Shown here: piece by piece, positions 16,986 through 25,696 of the stretch
Position numbering within the stretch: the first letter of the stretch is position 1
Layout of the letters: each line of letters begins with the position of its first letter
The notes under the pieces: generated by a model
What the model was told of the DNA's origin: nothing
Databases searched by the model: none
What the model saw: the letters and a program-made list of their open reading frames with translations, nothing else
Made by a program: the position numbers and the translations under genes
NCBI GenBank assembly: GCA_964403505.1
Contig: CAYOFP010000002.1
Location: forward strand, 1 to 64,000
DNA: 64,000 nucleotides
DNA from: CAKSEI01 sp964403505
GTDB lineage: Bacteria > Bacillota > Clostridia > Oscillospirales > CAG-272
Direction: 5' to 3'

Positions 16986-17756
16986 TTATGTACGGTTTTT
17001 GAGATATATTTTGTACAGACCGTCACATGTTAAGTTCGGTCTTCTGATGATCCTCTCTTTGCATAACGGGAGAACGAGATGGGCGGTGCCGCCTGTTGCT
17101 ATGGCGGTGATATTGCTGTCTTTATTCTCGCTTTTGATCCTGCTTATAAATCCGTCGGCTGAAAATGCCGCTGAGTAAATAACACCTGAATTCACGCTTG
17201 CGGCGGTGTTTTTTCCGCTGAGCGACTTCGGTGTGAAGAGCGGTACGCAGGCGATGGCGGCAGCGTCACGTGTGAGCGCAGAGTACGAGGAGTAGACGCC
17301 GGGCGTGATGAAAACGTCGGTCAGACGCCTTTCCTTGTCTATGGAGACGAAGGTCGTAGAGGTCGCAAAATCAATGATGATCATAGGTGCGTCAAATTCG
17401 TCGAGTGCTGCGACTGTATTTGCGACGATATCTGCGCCGACCTCAGACGGACGGTCTGTCTTTATGTCGAGCGAGGTCTTGATCCCGGGACCGACGGTCA
17501 TCGGTTTGATATGAAAAAGGCTTAGGATCGCATTGGATAGTACAGATGTGAGATCGGGTACGACAGAGCCGATGATAGCGCCGTTTATCGATGCACCGGG
17601 AAAATTCCTCATTTTAAAAAGCGTGTCGATCAGTATCGCATATTCGTCTGCGCTTTTGTGGCGGTCACAGGAAAGCTCAAATCTGACGGGAGCGCTGTCA
17701 CACATGTATATGCATATATCAATTGTTGAGTTGCCTATATCACATATCAGTACCAT
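16986..17756 (-). CDS. coaX: Type III pantothenate kinase
   Basis: 256 residues. Phosphorylates pantothenate, the first step of coenzyme A synthesis. Seen: N-terminal LICDIGNSTIDICIY phosphate loop, SVVPDLT near 65, DRPSEVGADIVAN near 103 with the conserved Gly-Ala-Asp, and IIDFATSTTF near 125, where the family usually has DxGTATT. Length is normal. A perfect TTGACA-N17-TATAAT promoter precedes it, and the S-component gene follows in the same direction, giving an import-plus-phosphorylation unit. Confidence 0.88.
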   Translation of the reverse strand: MVLICDIGNSTIDICIYMCDSAPVRFELSCDRHKSADEYAILIDTLFKMRNFPGASINGAIIGSVVPDLTSVLSNAILSLFHIKPMTVGPGIKTSLDIKTDRPSEVGADIVANTVAALDEFDAPMIIIDFATSTTFVSIDKERRLTDVFITPGVYSSYSALTRDAAAIACVPLFTPKSLSGKNTAASVNSGVIYSAAFSADGFISRIKSENKDSNITAIATGGTAHLVLPLCKERIIRRPNLTCDGLYKIYLKNRT

Positions 17757-17775
17757 GTTATCTACCTCACTTGAT

Positions 17776-17804
17776 ATTATATATCAATTCGATTCATATG
17801 TCAA
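17776..17804 (-). promoter_or_regulatory. Predicted sigma-A promoter of coaX
   Basis: TTGACA (17799-17804), 17-base spacer, TATAAT (17776-17781) on the minus strand; both hexamers match consensus. Confidence 0.85.
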
Positions 17805-17880
17805 CTTTCCATTATATTCATGTTTTAATTATTTGTCACAGGTCAATACTTTTTCTGTAAGTCATGCCGACGGAGGAAAA

Positions 17881-18675
17881 ATGTATTATAATAAGGTTGA
17901 GATATGCGGTGTGAATACGGCTCATTTGCCGGTTTTGACCGATGATGAAAAGAAAGAACTGCTTAGAAAAAGCAAGGATGGCGACGAAAAGGCACGTGAG
18001 AGACTGATCGCAGGGAATATGCGCCTTGTTTTGTCCGTGATACAGCGCTTTGCGGCACGGGGGGAAAATCCCGACGACCTGTTTCAGGTCGGGTGTGTCG
18101 GACTGATAAAGGCAATCGATAATTTTGATATAAATCTTGATTTAAAACTGAGTACCTATGCCGTGCCGATGATCATCGGCGAGGTGCGCAGGTATCTGCG
18201 TGATAATAACAGCATCCGTGTCAGCCGTTCTGTGAGGGACCTTGCATATCATGCGCTCGCAGTGCGTGAGACACTTTCAAAGAAACTGCAAAAGGAACCG
18301 ACGGTCGAGGATATAACAAAGGAGCTTGTAAAGGACGGCATGGAGGTATCATGCGAGGATGTTTCGGCGGCGCTCGAAGCGATCGTCGAGCCGATATCGC
18401 TTTTTGATCCCGTATACAGCGACGGCTCGTCGGGCGAGACGCTGTACGTCATGGATCAGGTAAAGGATAATGAAAATACCGATGAGATATGGCTTGAAAA
18501 TATCGCAATCAACGAGGCGATAAAGAGCCTCACCCCGCGTGAAAAGTCGATCATAGATAAAAGGTATTACAGGGGCAAGACGCAGATGGAGATCGCCGAT
18601 GAAATGGGCATCTCTCAGGCGCAGGTGTCAAGGCTCGAAAAGGGCGCACTTTCGAGAATTAAAAAATATTTATAA
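17881..18675 (+). CDS. sigG: Sporulation sigma factor SigG
   Basis: 264 residues from the ATG at 17881 (CGGAGG upstream); the open frame extends further left only across non-coding DNA. The N-terminus YNKVEICGVNTAHLPVLTDDE is the hallmark of sigma-G. Region 2 carries NMRLVLSVIQRFAARGENPDDLFQVGCVGL, and region 4 carries SLTPREKSIIDKRYYRGKTQ then MEIADEMGISQAQVSRLEK. It drives late forespore transcription during endospore formation. Unlike in Bacillus it stands alone, without spoIIGA-sigE next to it. It supports a spore-forming lineage. Confidence 0.95.
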   Translation: MYYNKVEICGVNTAHLPVLTDDEKKELLRKSKDGDEKARERLIAGNMRLVLSVIQRFAARGENPDDLFQVGCVGLIKAIDNFDINLDLKLSTYAVPMIIGEVRRYLRDNNSIRVSRSVRDLAYHALAVRETLSKKLQKEPTVEDITKELVKDGMEVSCEDVSAALEAIVEPISLFDPVYSDGSSGETLYVMDQVKDNENTDEIWLENIAINEAIKSLTPREKSIIDKRYYRGKTQMEIADEMGISQAQVSRLEKGALSRIKKYL

Positions 18676-18711
18676 AGATACTGCGGACAGTATACTGTCC
18701 GCAGTATCTTT
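18674..18711. terminator. Bidirectional terminator (perfect 38-base palindrome)
   Basis: 19-base arms starting AAAGATACTGCGG are exact complements. It begins inside the sigG stop codon and ends just before the stop of the convergent exporter gene. Confidence 0.8.
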
Positions 18712-18712
18712 A

Positions 18713-20719
18713 TCACGATCTCGGCGGCATCGGAGGCCGATTGCCGTGCGGCGGCATAGGCGGTCTCTCGCCGTGCGGCCGTTTTCCGCTGTTTGTCTCT
18801 TCTTCGGCTGTGGTGATATATCTCTTTGCCTGGGTGGTAAACAAATTGTAATATATGCCTTTTTTCGCCATCAGAGCGGCATGATCGCCGATCTCTTTCA
18901 GTTCTCCGTTCTCGAGGACGAGGATTTTATCGGCGATGGTCGCACTCGATAAACGGTGGGAAACAAAAAATGTCGTTTTATCCTTGCGCAGTCGGTCGAA
19001 TTGGTTGAAGATCTCCTGTTCTGCGATGGCGTCGAGAGATGCGGTCGGCTCGTCGAGTATCACGATATCCGAGTCGGAGTAAAATGCACGTGCGATGGAG
19101 AGCTTTTGCCACTGACCGATCGACAGCTCGATTCCGTCGGACTCGAAATAACGCATCAGAGGCGTGTCGTATTTTCCGGGCAGTTTTTCGATAAATTCAT
19201 TTGCCGAGCTTTGCTTTGCGGCACACTCTATATTGGCAAAGTCATACTCTCTGTCGATCTGACCGAATTCTATGTTGCGTGAAACGGACATCGCATACTT
19301 TCCGAAATCCTGGAATATGATGCCGTATATTGCATAGAGCTCGTTTACGTCATATTCTTTGATATCTCTGCCGTCGAGCAGTATCACGCCCGACGTCGGG
19401 TCGTAAAGGCGGGTGAGCAGTTTGATGAGTGTTGTTTTGCCGGCGCCGTTCAGTCCGACAAGGACTACGGTGTCACCCGGCTCTATTATCATGCTGATGT
19501 TTTTTAATACATCCCTGTCAGTGCCCGGATAACGGAAAGAGACATCTCGGAATTCGATCGTGTGGCCTGCGCTCCGCCCGACATGGGCAGGCGAGGGGAG
19601 CGACGGCACGATCGTCTTTTTCTCGTTCATAAAGACGATCATATTGTCGATGAAAAGCGTACCCTCGTATATCGTTGACGTCGTGGAAACGAGGGTGGCA
19701 ACGCATGAGGCGATCGAGGTCAGCGCACCCGTGTAAAGCGAATAATCGCCGATCTTTCCCGAGCCTGTCGTGACTGTGTACGCAATGAAAAAGAAGAGGG
19801 AGCAGTTGACGGCGGTCGTGAGCAGTGAGATGAGAATGTTCCATGCGCCCTCGTTGCGTATGAGCTTTTTAATGCCGCTGAAATAGTTTTTGAATACGGT
19901 ATTGTAGTTTACGATAAAGGTGTCGGACAGGTTGAATATGCGTAATTCCTTGACCATATCTTTATTTACGAGCAGATCGGAGTAGTAGTTCATCTGCCGG
20001 CGGTCTTTGGAACGGCGGCGCATATAGCGGAAGTTCTTTTTGCGGTAGTGGAACGTGATGATTGCGCTCGGCAGTGATATGATGATGACGATGAGCGGCG
20101 CAAACCATGCGATAGATGCGAGCATGGTGATAAAGGATATTACCGAAATGAGCTGACTGATGATATTGAAAGTAGAGTTGAGCACGTGAATAGGGCGTGT
20201 GCCCGCCTCTCTGTTGGCATTCTCAAATTTCTCGTAGAATTCCGGCATATCAAAAGAGGCTACGTCGATCTCCTTTGCCTTATTCATTATTTTTACTTTG
20301 ACGTGATTCGTCACGACCTCGCTCGATATGCGTGTCACGATATTGGATACCGAGTTTACAAGACTTACAAAGAACATATAACCGAAATTAAGAATGAGAG
20401 GGAAGAGTATCACGGAGACGACAGTCTCAAAGCTCTTGTCCTGCATCGTGACGGCAAAAGCGATCTTGTTTAATAGATGAGCCGAAATGTATGCCGAAAT
20501 AACGGGTGAAACACCGTTGAATACCGACATGAACACCATGATAAAGAGAAGTGACTTTTTCGCTTCCCATACAAGCGATACGATATAGAAAAGACGCTTG
20601 AAAAATCCCCCGAGCATCCGTGAGAGATAACCCGGCACTTCGCCGAGCGTTTTCGGCAGCGGTTCTTTTAATTTTTCATTTTGTTCGTGCGGCGGCGGCC
20701 CTCCGAATCCAGGTCCCAT
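18713..20719 (-). CDS. ABC exporter (membrane and ATPase domains fused)
   Basis: 668 residues. Proline-rich N-terminus (MGPGFGGPPPHEQNEK), six-helix membrane domain to about 340, ATPase domain with GLNGAGKTTL Walker A, Walker B IVILDEPTASLD with Glu, switch SHRLSS, and an unusual signature LSIGQWQK. The C-terminal 30 residues are rich in Pro, Arg and Gly. AGGAGG precedes the ATG. Its promoter carries the MarR palindrome found at 11992-12011, so it probably belongs to the same induced efflux regulon despite being 2.5 kb away on the other strand. No partner subunit is adjacent; it may be a homodimer. Confidence 0.88.
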   Translation of the reverse strand: MGPGFGGPPPHEQNEKLKEPLPKTLGEVPGYLSRMLGGFFKRLFYIVSLVWEAKKSLLFIMVFMSVFNGVSPVISAYISAHLLNKIAFAVTMQDKSFETVVSVILFPLILNFGYMFFVSLVNSVSNIVTRISSEVVTNHVKVKIMNKAKEIDVASFDMPEFYEKFENANREAGTRPIHVLNSTFNIISQLISVISFITMLASIAWFAPLIVIIISLPSAIITFHYRKKNFRYMRRRSKDRRQMNYYSDLLVNKDMVKELRIFNLSDTFIVNYNTVFKNYFSGIKKLIRNEGAWNILISLLTTAVNCSLFFFIAYTVTTGSGKIGDYSLYTGALTSIASCVATLVSTTSTIYEGTLFIDNMIVFMNEKKTIVPSLPSPAHVGRSAGHTIEFRDVSFRYPGTDRDVLKNISMIIEPGDTVVLVGLNGAGKTTLIKLLTRLYDPTSGVILLDGRDIKEYDVNELYAIYGIIFQDFGKYAMSVSRNIEFGQIDREYDFANIECAAKQSSANEFIEKLPGKYDTPLMRYFESDGIELSIGQWQKLSIARAFYSDSDIVILDEPTASLDAIAEQEIFNQFDRLRKDKTTFFVSHRLSSATIADKILVLENGELKEIGDHAALMAKKGIYYNLFTTQAKRYITTAEEETNSGKRPHGERPPMPPHGNRPPMPPRS

Positions 20720-20736
20720 ATCATCCTCCTGAAAAT

Positions 20737-20758
20737 ACTTAGTTTTCTAACTAATTAT
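20737..20758 (-). promoter_or_regulatory. Second MarR operator with -10 box
   Basis: On the minus strand TATAAT (20753-20758) runs into the palindrome AATTAGTT-N4-AACTAAGT (20737-20756), one base different from the copy at 11992-12011; TTGCAT at 17-base spacing is a plausible -35. Confidence 0.7.
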
Positions 20759-20802
20759 AACACGGTATCTGCCAAAATGCAATGAAATATTTGTAAAATA
20801 CG

Positions 20803-20832
20803 AAAAAACACCGGGCAATCGCCCGGTGTTTT
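20803..20832 (-). terminator. Terminator of alaS
   Basis: Stem AACACCGGGC / GCCCGGTGTT with loop AATC; the minus-strand T run corresponds to the A run at 20803-20808. Confidence 0.85.
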
Positions 20833-20845
20833 GTGTGTGTAAGAT

Positions 20846-23485
20846 TTATTTCAGCATACTCTCGACTGTCGGTACGACTGCATCGAGTGCCGCCTGTACT
20901 TTCGTCGGGTCTTTCGCACCGCTTGTTGCGCTGTCGGGGCGTCCGCCGCCGTTACCGCCTGCGATCTGCGAAATTGTTTTGAGTATGTTTCCGGCGTGTG
21001 CACCGGCGCAAACCGCATCCTTGCCGCATGCGCATACGAAGTTAAGCTTGTTGTCAAGATTTGTGGAGAGGACGATCACCGCATCGGGCATATCAGCCTT
21101 TACCCGGTCGCATATCTCACGGGCAACATTCAGTGCGATGCCGTCTGTGCTTTCGGCAAAGACCTTGATGCCGCCGACCATAGTGACATTTTTGAGCATT
21201 TCCTCTGTCTGAGCCGCCGCCATCTTTGTGTTGAGCGCTTCGATCTCTTTCTTTGCATCGTGGAGCTCTTTCTGCACCTGGATGACTTTCTTTGCGATCT
21301 CGGCGATATTTCCTATCTTGAGCTCTTTTGCCGCCGAGTGGATGAGGGAATCCTTCTCCTCAAGCAGCTCGAGCACACCCGTTCCGGTCGTACCCTCTAT
21401 TCTGCGCACGCCTGCCGCAACGCCCTGCTCGCTTATTATCTTGAAAAGGCCGAGCTTTGCGGTGTTGTCCTGATGTGTACCGCCGCAGAATTCTGTCGAG
21501 AAGTCACCCATCTTAACGACTCTTACGACATCGCCGTATTTCTCGCCGAACAGAGCCATGGCGCCCATTTTCTTTGCGCTTTCGATATCGGTCTCGACCG
21601 TGTTTATTACCTCGCCTTTGAGTATCTCCTCGTTGACGAGCTTTTCTGTCTCTGCAATTTCCTCTTTCGTCATGGCAGTGAAGTGCGAGAAGTCGAAACG
21701 CACACGTTTTTCATCGACGTAAGAGCCTGCCTGCTCGACGTGTGTGCCGAGCACACGGCGCAGTGCCGCCTGCAATATGTGTGCTGCCGAATGGTTTCTC
21801 TTGATCGCCTCACGCCTGTCTGCGTCGATCTCGGCGCTTACGTTCATATTGACGCTTATCTCACCCTCGACGACCTCGCCGATATGCAGATAAATGCCCT
21901 CGTGCTTTTTGGTATCGGTTATCCTTATTTTTACGCCGTCAGAAACGATAACGCCTGTATCGCCGACCTGACCGCCGCTCTCAGCATAGAAGGGTGTTTT
22001 GTCGAGGACGATAACGACCTTGCCCTCGCATGCACTTCCGACGGGCTCGTTATTTGCGTCAATGATGGCGGTGACTGTTGCGTCCGTGCATATCTCGGTG
22101 TAACCCGTGAATACCGTCTTTTGAGACTTGTCGAGGAAATCAAACGATTCATCGCTCCATGCGAAATCGCCGAGCGCCGAGCGTGCATTTCTCGCACGTT
22201 CCTTCTGATCGTTCATAAGGGCATGGAATCCGTCCTCGTCGATGTGCAGACCGTTTTCCTCGGCGATCTCACGTGTCAGGTCAAGCGGGAAGCCGAATGT
22301 ATCGTTGAGCTTGAAAACGTCCTTGCCTGCAAGGATGTTCGCCCCTACGCTCTTTATTTTTGCGATGATCTCGCCGAGCTTTTCAATGCCCGAGTCGATC
22401 GTGAGCGAGAAACGTTCCTCCTCGATCTTAACTATTTTCTGAATGTAACCGAGCTTTTCGGTCAGCTCGGGATATGCGCTGTAATTTTCACGTGCCACGA
22501 CCTCGCAAATATCGGAGAGGAAAAGTCCATCGATGCCGAGGAGCCTTCCGTGCCTTGCCGCACGGCGGAGCAGTCTGCGCAGGACGTAACCTCGGCCCTC
22601 GTTCGACGGGATAACGCCGTCGCAGATAAGGAATGTGGTGCTTCTGATATGGTCGGTGATAACACGCAGGGAGATATCCTTTTTCGGGTCTTCGCCGTAT
22701 TTGACGCCGGCCTTTTCGGAGATTGCCGCCATGATGTTTTTGACTGTATCTACCTCAAAGAGGTTGTTCACGCCCTGCATCAGGCATGCAAGACGCTCGA
22801 GTCCCATACCCGTGTCGATATTGGGATGCTCGAGGGGAGTGTAGCCGCCCTTTCCGTCGCCGTCGAACTGAGTGAAAACGAGATTCCAGAATTCCATGAA
22901 TCTGTCGCAGTCACAGCCGGGCTTGCAGTCGGGCGAGCCGCAGCCGTATTTTTCGCCGCGGTCGAAATATATCTCGGAGCAGGGGCCGCACGGACCTGAG
23001 CCGATCTCCCAGAAGTTGTCGTCTTTTCCGAGACGGACGATCTTTTCGGCAGGAATACCGATCATTTTATTCCAAAGCTCGAAAGCCTCGTCGTCGTTTT
23101 CGTATATCGTCACCCAGAGTTTGTCCTCGGGTAATTCAAGGCGTGTGGTGATAAATTCCCATGCCCAGGAGATCGCATCTTTTTTGAAATAATCACCGAA
23201 AGAGAAGTTTCCGAGCATTTCAAAATATGTACCGTGACGTGCGGTGATACCGACACGCTCGATATCGGGCGTTCTGATACACTTCTGACAGGTCGTCATG
23301 CGGTGACGGGGCGGCTCTTCTTCCCCTGTGAAATATTTTTTGAGGGGCGCCATACCTGCGTTGATCAGAAGCAGCGATTTATCATTTATTGGAACAAGAG
23401 GGAAGCTCTTGTGTCTTAAGTGTTCCTTCGACTCATAAAACGAAAGAAACATCTCTCTTAAATCGTTAAGCGATGTCCACTTCAT
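20846..23485 (-). CDS. alaS: Alanyl-tRNA synthetase
   Basis: 879 residues from the ATG at 23485, preceded by GGAGG; an upstream in-frame ATG at 23524 lies in the promoter. Charges tRNA-Ala. Class II catalytic domain (SLNDLREMFLSFYESKEH, then PLVPINDKSLLLINAGMAPL, RHGTYFEMLGNFSFGDYFK), the editing domain with RNHSAAHILQAAL zinc ligands and FCGGTHQDNTA, and the C-terminal DHHA1/oligomerisation region rich in Gly (GGNGGGRPDSAT). Monocistronic with its own promoter and terminator. No T-box leader is visible. Confidence 0.97.
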   Translation of the reverse strand: MKWTSLNDLREMFLSFYESKEHLRHKSFPLVPINDKSLLLINAGMAPLKKYFTGEEEPPRHRMTTCQKCIRTPDIERVGITARHGTYFEMLGNFSFGDYFKKDAISWAWEFITTRLELPEDKLWVTIYENDDEAFELWNKMIGIPAEKIVRLGKDDNFWEIGSGPCGPCSEIYFDRGEKYGCGSPDCKPGCDCDRFMEFWNLVFTQFDGDGKGGYTPLEHPNIDTGMGLERLACLMQGVNNLFEVDTVKNIMAAISEKAGVKYGEDPKKDISLRVITDHIRSTTFLICDGVIPSNEGRGYVLRRLLRRAARHGRLLGIDGLFLSDICEVVARENYSAYPELTEKLGYIQKIVKIEEERFSLTIDSGIEKLGEIIAKIKSVGANILAGKDVFKLNDTFGFPLDLTREIAEENGLHIDEDGFHALMNDQKERARNARSALGDFAWSDESFDFLDKSQKTVFTGYTEICTDATVTAIIDANNEPVGSACEGKVVIVLDKTPFYAESGGQVGDTGVIVSDGVKIRITDTKKHEGIYLHIGEVVEGEISVNMNVSAEIDADRREAIKRNHSAAHILQAALRRVLGTHVEQAGSYVDEKRVRFDFSHFTAMTKEEIAETEKLVNEEILKGEVINTVETDIESAKKMGAMALFGEKYGDVVRVVKMGDFSTEFCGGTHQDNTAKLGLFKIISEQGVAAGVRRIEGTTGTGVLELLEEKDSLIHSAAKELKIGNIAEIAKKVIQVQKELHDAKKEIEALNTKMAAAQTEEMLKNVTMVGGIKVFAESTDGIALNVAREICDRVKADMPDAVIVLSTNLDNKLNFVCACGKDAVCAGAHAGNILKTISQIAGGNGGGRPDSATSGAKDPTKVQAALDAVVPTVESMLK

Positions 23486-23529
23486 TTTTATACCTCCGAA
23501 AAATTTAAAAAAATTATATATCAACTTAT

Positions 23530-23558
23530 ATTATATTAAAAAAACAGAGAAATGTCAA
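23530..23558 (-). promoter_or_regulatory. Predicted sigma-A promoter of alaS
   Basis: TTGACA (23553-23558), 17-base spacer, TATAAT (23530-23535) on the minus strand. Confidence 0.85.
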
Positions 23559-23616
23559 TTCCTGTGGCAAATAAAAATAAAACCACGGAAATCAAGGGTA
23601 ATATAACGACATATTC

Positions 23617-23663
23617 AAAAAACGTCATACACATCCCACAGATATTGATCCGTGGGATGTGTA
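23617..23663 (-). terminator. Probable terminator of the regulator/kinase/exporter operon
   Basis: 12-bp perfect stem TACACATCCCAC and its complement around a 12-base loop. On the minus strand GACGTTTTTT follows. It is 160 bases beyond the last exporter gene; the rest of the gap from 23559 to 23821 shows no gene. Confidence 0.6.
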
Positions 23664-23821
23664 CGTTATACTGTATACAGAACACATATCCTTGCTTTAC
23701 ATAAAGAGCTTTGCCTCCGAATTTTTCTTTTTTGCATACACATACTTATTAATGGATCCCTGAAAATCAAATGATTTTAAATGATCCATTCTTTGAAAAA
23801 CACCCCCGGCATGAGCGGCGG

Positions 23822-25696
23822 TCATGTTTTTGTATAATATTGCGCCTGTGCACGCCAGAGCTGACGATACTTGCCGTTTTCGTCCGTCAGCAACATGTCA
23901 TGGGACCCTACCTGTACGAGCTCGCCGTGATCGAACACTGCAATGCTGTCACAGAACCGACATGACGATAACCTGTGACTGATAAACACCGAGGTTTTAT
24001 CTTTTACAAGTACGTTGAAATTCTCATAAACCGCAGCTTCTGCAATAGGGTCAAGAGCTGCTGTAGGTTCATCAAGCACAACAAACGGTGCGTCCTTGTA
24101 TAGTGCACGTGCGAGTGCGATCTTTTGCATTTCGCCGCCGGAAAACTCTATCCCGTGATTATCATAATCCCTGCCGATGTAGCGTTTAAGCGCATCCTTT
24201 TCGTCACTTTGCGGGTCGTTATCAAGGGTTGTAATCTTTTCTTCCATTCCTGCACGGATCAGACAATCACGTACTCTGGCGGAATCATACTTGTAATCGG
24301 CTGCAACATTCTCTCCGAGCGAGAATGCAAACATTGTAAAATCCTGAAAAACGACTGAGAACAATGCCATATATTCATGATATCTATACCGTGTTATATC
24401 TATACCGTTAAGAAATATCTTTCCTTCTGTCGGGTCATAAAGTCGGCACAGAAGCTTGATGAACGTCGTCTTGCCGGAACCGTTTTCTCCGACGATAGCA
24501 AGCTTGTCTCCGATCTTGAACTTGATATTGACATGTCGGAGCACCCAATTGTCGGTACGCGGATATTTGAAACTGACATCACGAAACTCGATCTCGTAAT
24601 CGTTGTCGTTGCGCTTCTCTACAGCAAGAGTTCCGTTATACATATCGTTAGGCAGATCGAGGAAATCATACAGCTCCTCAAGATAAATATTATTGTGGCG
24701 CAATCTGCCGAATACGGATGACAGACCTGAGGCGGCACCGACAAAGCGGCTGATCGTACCTTGATACAAGATAAAATTACCGATTCCGAAAACTCCGATA
24801 AATGCTTTTGCGGCAACGAATAAATATATCACAATGTTAAGAAACGCCTCCAAACCGGTTAACAGAAGACCAAAATGAATATTTATCTTTTCCATATTTT
24901 CTATCCACTTCGGGCGCAACTGATATTTACGGAATTCCTCCATGACGATTCGGTTGAGCTTAAATATGATCACATCCGCTCCCCACGTGCGTTGATATAC
25001 AGAATATCTGGTATTTAATTGAGCGAGTTTGGAAACCTCTTCGTTGTCTCTGGCTGTTCTTTTAGCTGATATTTTCACGGACAGAAACGTATTTATCAAT
25101 ATCAGAACAATAACTGCAATTGCCGAAAAAGGAGAATTAATGAAAGCAAAGATTCCCGTAAATTCACCCTCAGCCGCCATTGCAAACATCGAAACTGTAA
25201 GGGATACCGAAAAAATAATGTCTAAAACAGTACCAAGCAGATCTTGAACGCACAGTTTGACAGCCGGCATACCTCCTCCGATGGCATTGAATGACGCAAA
25301 TATTTTTGAGCGCAATAATACAACATCGGGATTTTCCAAATGTTCATACTGCATATCATTCTGTGTATGAACCAAATAGCCTTCGTGCTGCTGCCACATC
25401 AGGTAATCCTTTAATGTACGTTTGCTTTGGAAGAACCTTGTGACAACAGATATTAAAAATATTCCGACAACGGTAATTGCCGCAAGCCCAAGCAGTTTTT
25501 TGAGATCACAGTCTGAGGCAAGCTCATTTACCATGAGCGCTGACATATAAAGACCGAAATAGGGCGTAAATGTTTCGAGAAGAGTACAAACTACCTGCCA
25601 TAACCAAAAATGCGGCATGATATCGTTCCATATGCCAATTGCACGTTTGATGAAGTGCCAATCCTCTCGAAAGGTACGCTTTTTATTATTGTTCAC
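23822..25696 (-). CDS. ABC exporter half-transporter (second of pair)
   Basis: 624 residues. Membrane domain to about 350 with helices near 30-50, 70-90, 165-190 and 290-320. ATPase domain has GENGSGKTTF, signature FSGGEMQK, Walker B FVVLDEPTAALD and switch SHRLSS, all catalytically competent. Its first 11 bases overlap the end of the preceding exporter gene, so the two are co-translated and probably form a heterodimer. Upstream in the operon are a LytTR response regulator and a soluble histidine kinase, the layout of peptide or antimicrobial exporters in Clostridia. No substrate peptide gene was recognised. Confidence 0.85.
   Translation of the reverse strand: MNNNKKRTFREDWHFIKRAIGIWNDIMPHFWLWQVVCTLLETFTPYFGLYMSALMVNELASDCDLKKLLGLAAITVVGIFLISVVTRFFQSKRTLKDYLMWQQHEGYLVHTQNDMQYEHLENPDVVLLRSKIFASFNAIGGGMPAVKLCVQDLLGTVLDIIFSVSLTVSMFAMAAEGEFTGIFAFINSPFSAIAVIVLILINTFLSVKISAKRTARDNEEVSKLAQLNTRYSVYQRTWGADVIIFKLNRIVMEEFRKYQLRPKWIENMEKINIHFGLLLTGLEAFLNIVIYLFVAAKAFIGVFGIGNFILYQGTISRFVGAASGLSSVFGRLRHNNIYLEELYDFLDLPNDMYNGTLAVEKRNDNDYEIEFRDVSFKYPRTDNWVLRHVNIKFKIGDKLAIVGENGSGKTTFIKLLCRLYDPTEGKIFLNGIDITRYRYHEYMALFSVVFQDFTMFAFSLGENVAADYKYDSARVRDCLIRAGMEEKITTLDNDPQSDEKDALKRYIGRDYDNHGIEFSGGEMQKIALARALYKDAPFVVLDEPTAALDPIAEAAVYENFNVLVKDKTSVFISHRLSSCRFCDSIAVFDHGELVQVGSHDMLLTDENGKYRQLWRAQAQYYTKT

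Noticed and set aside
20996..22999. 667-residue open frame on the + strand
   Set aside because: It is antisense to alaS, has no ribosome site, and reflects the codon bias of alaS in the opposite frame.
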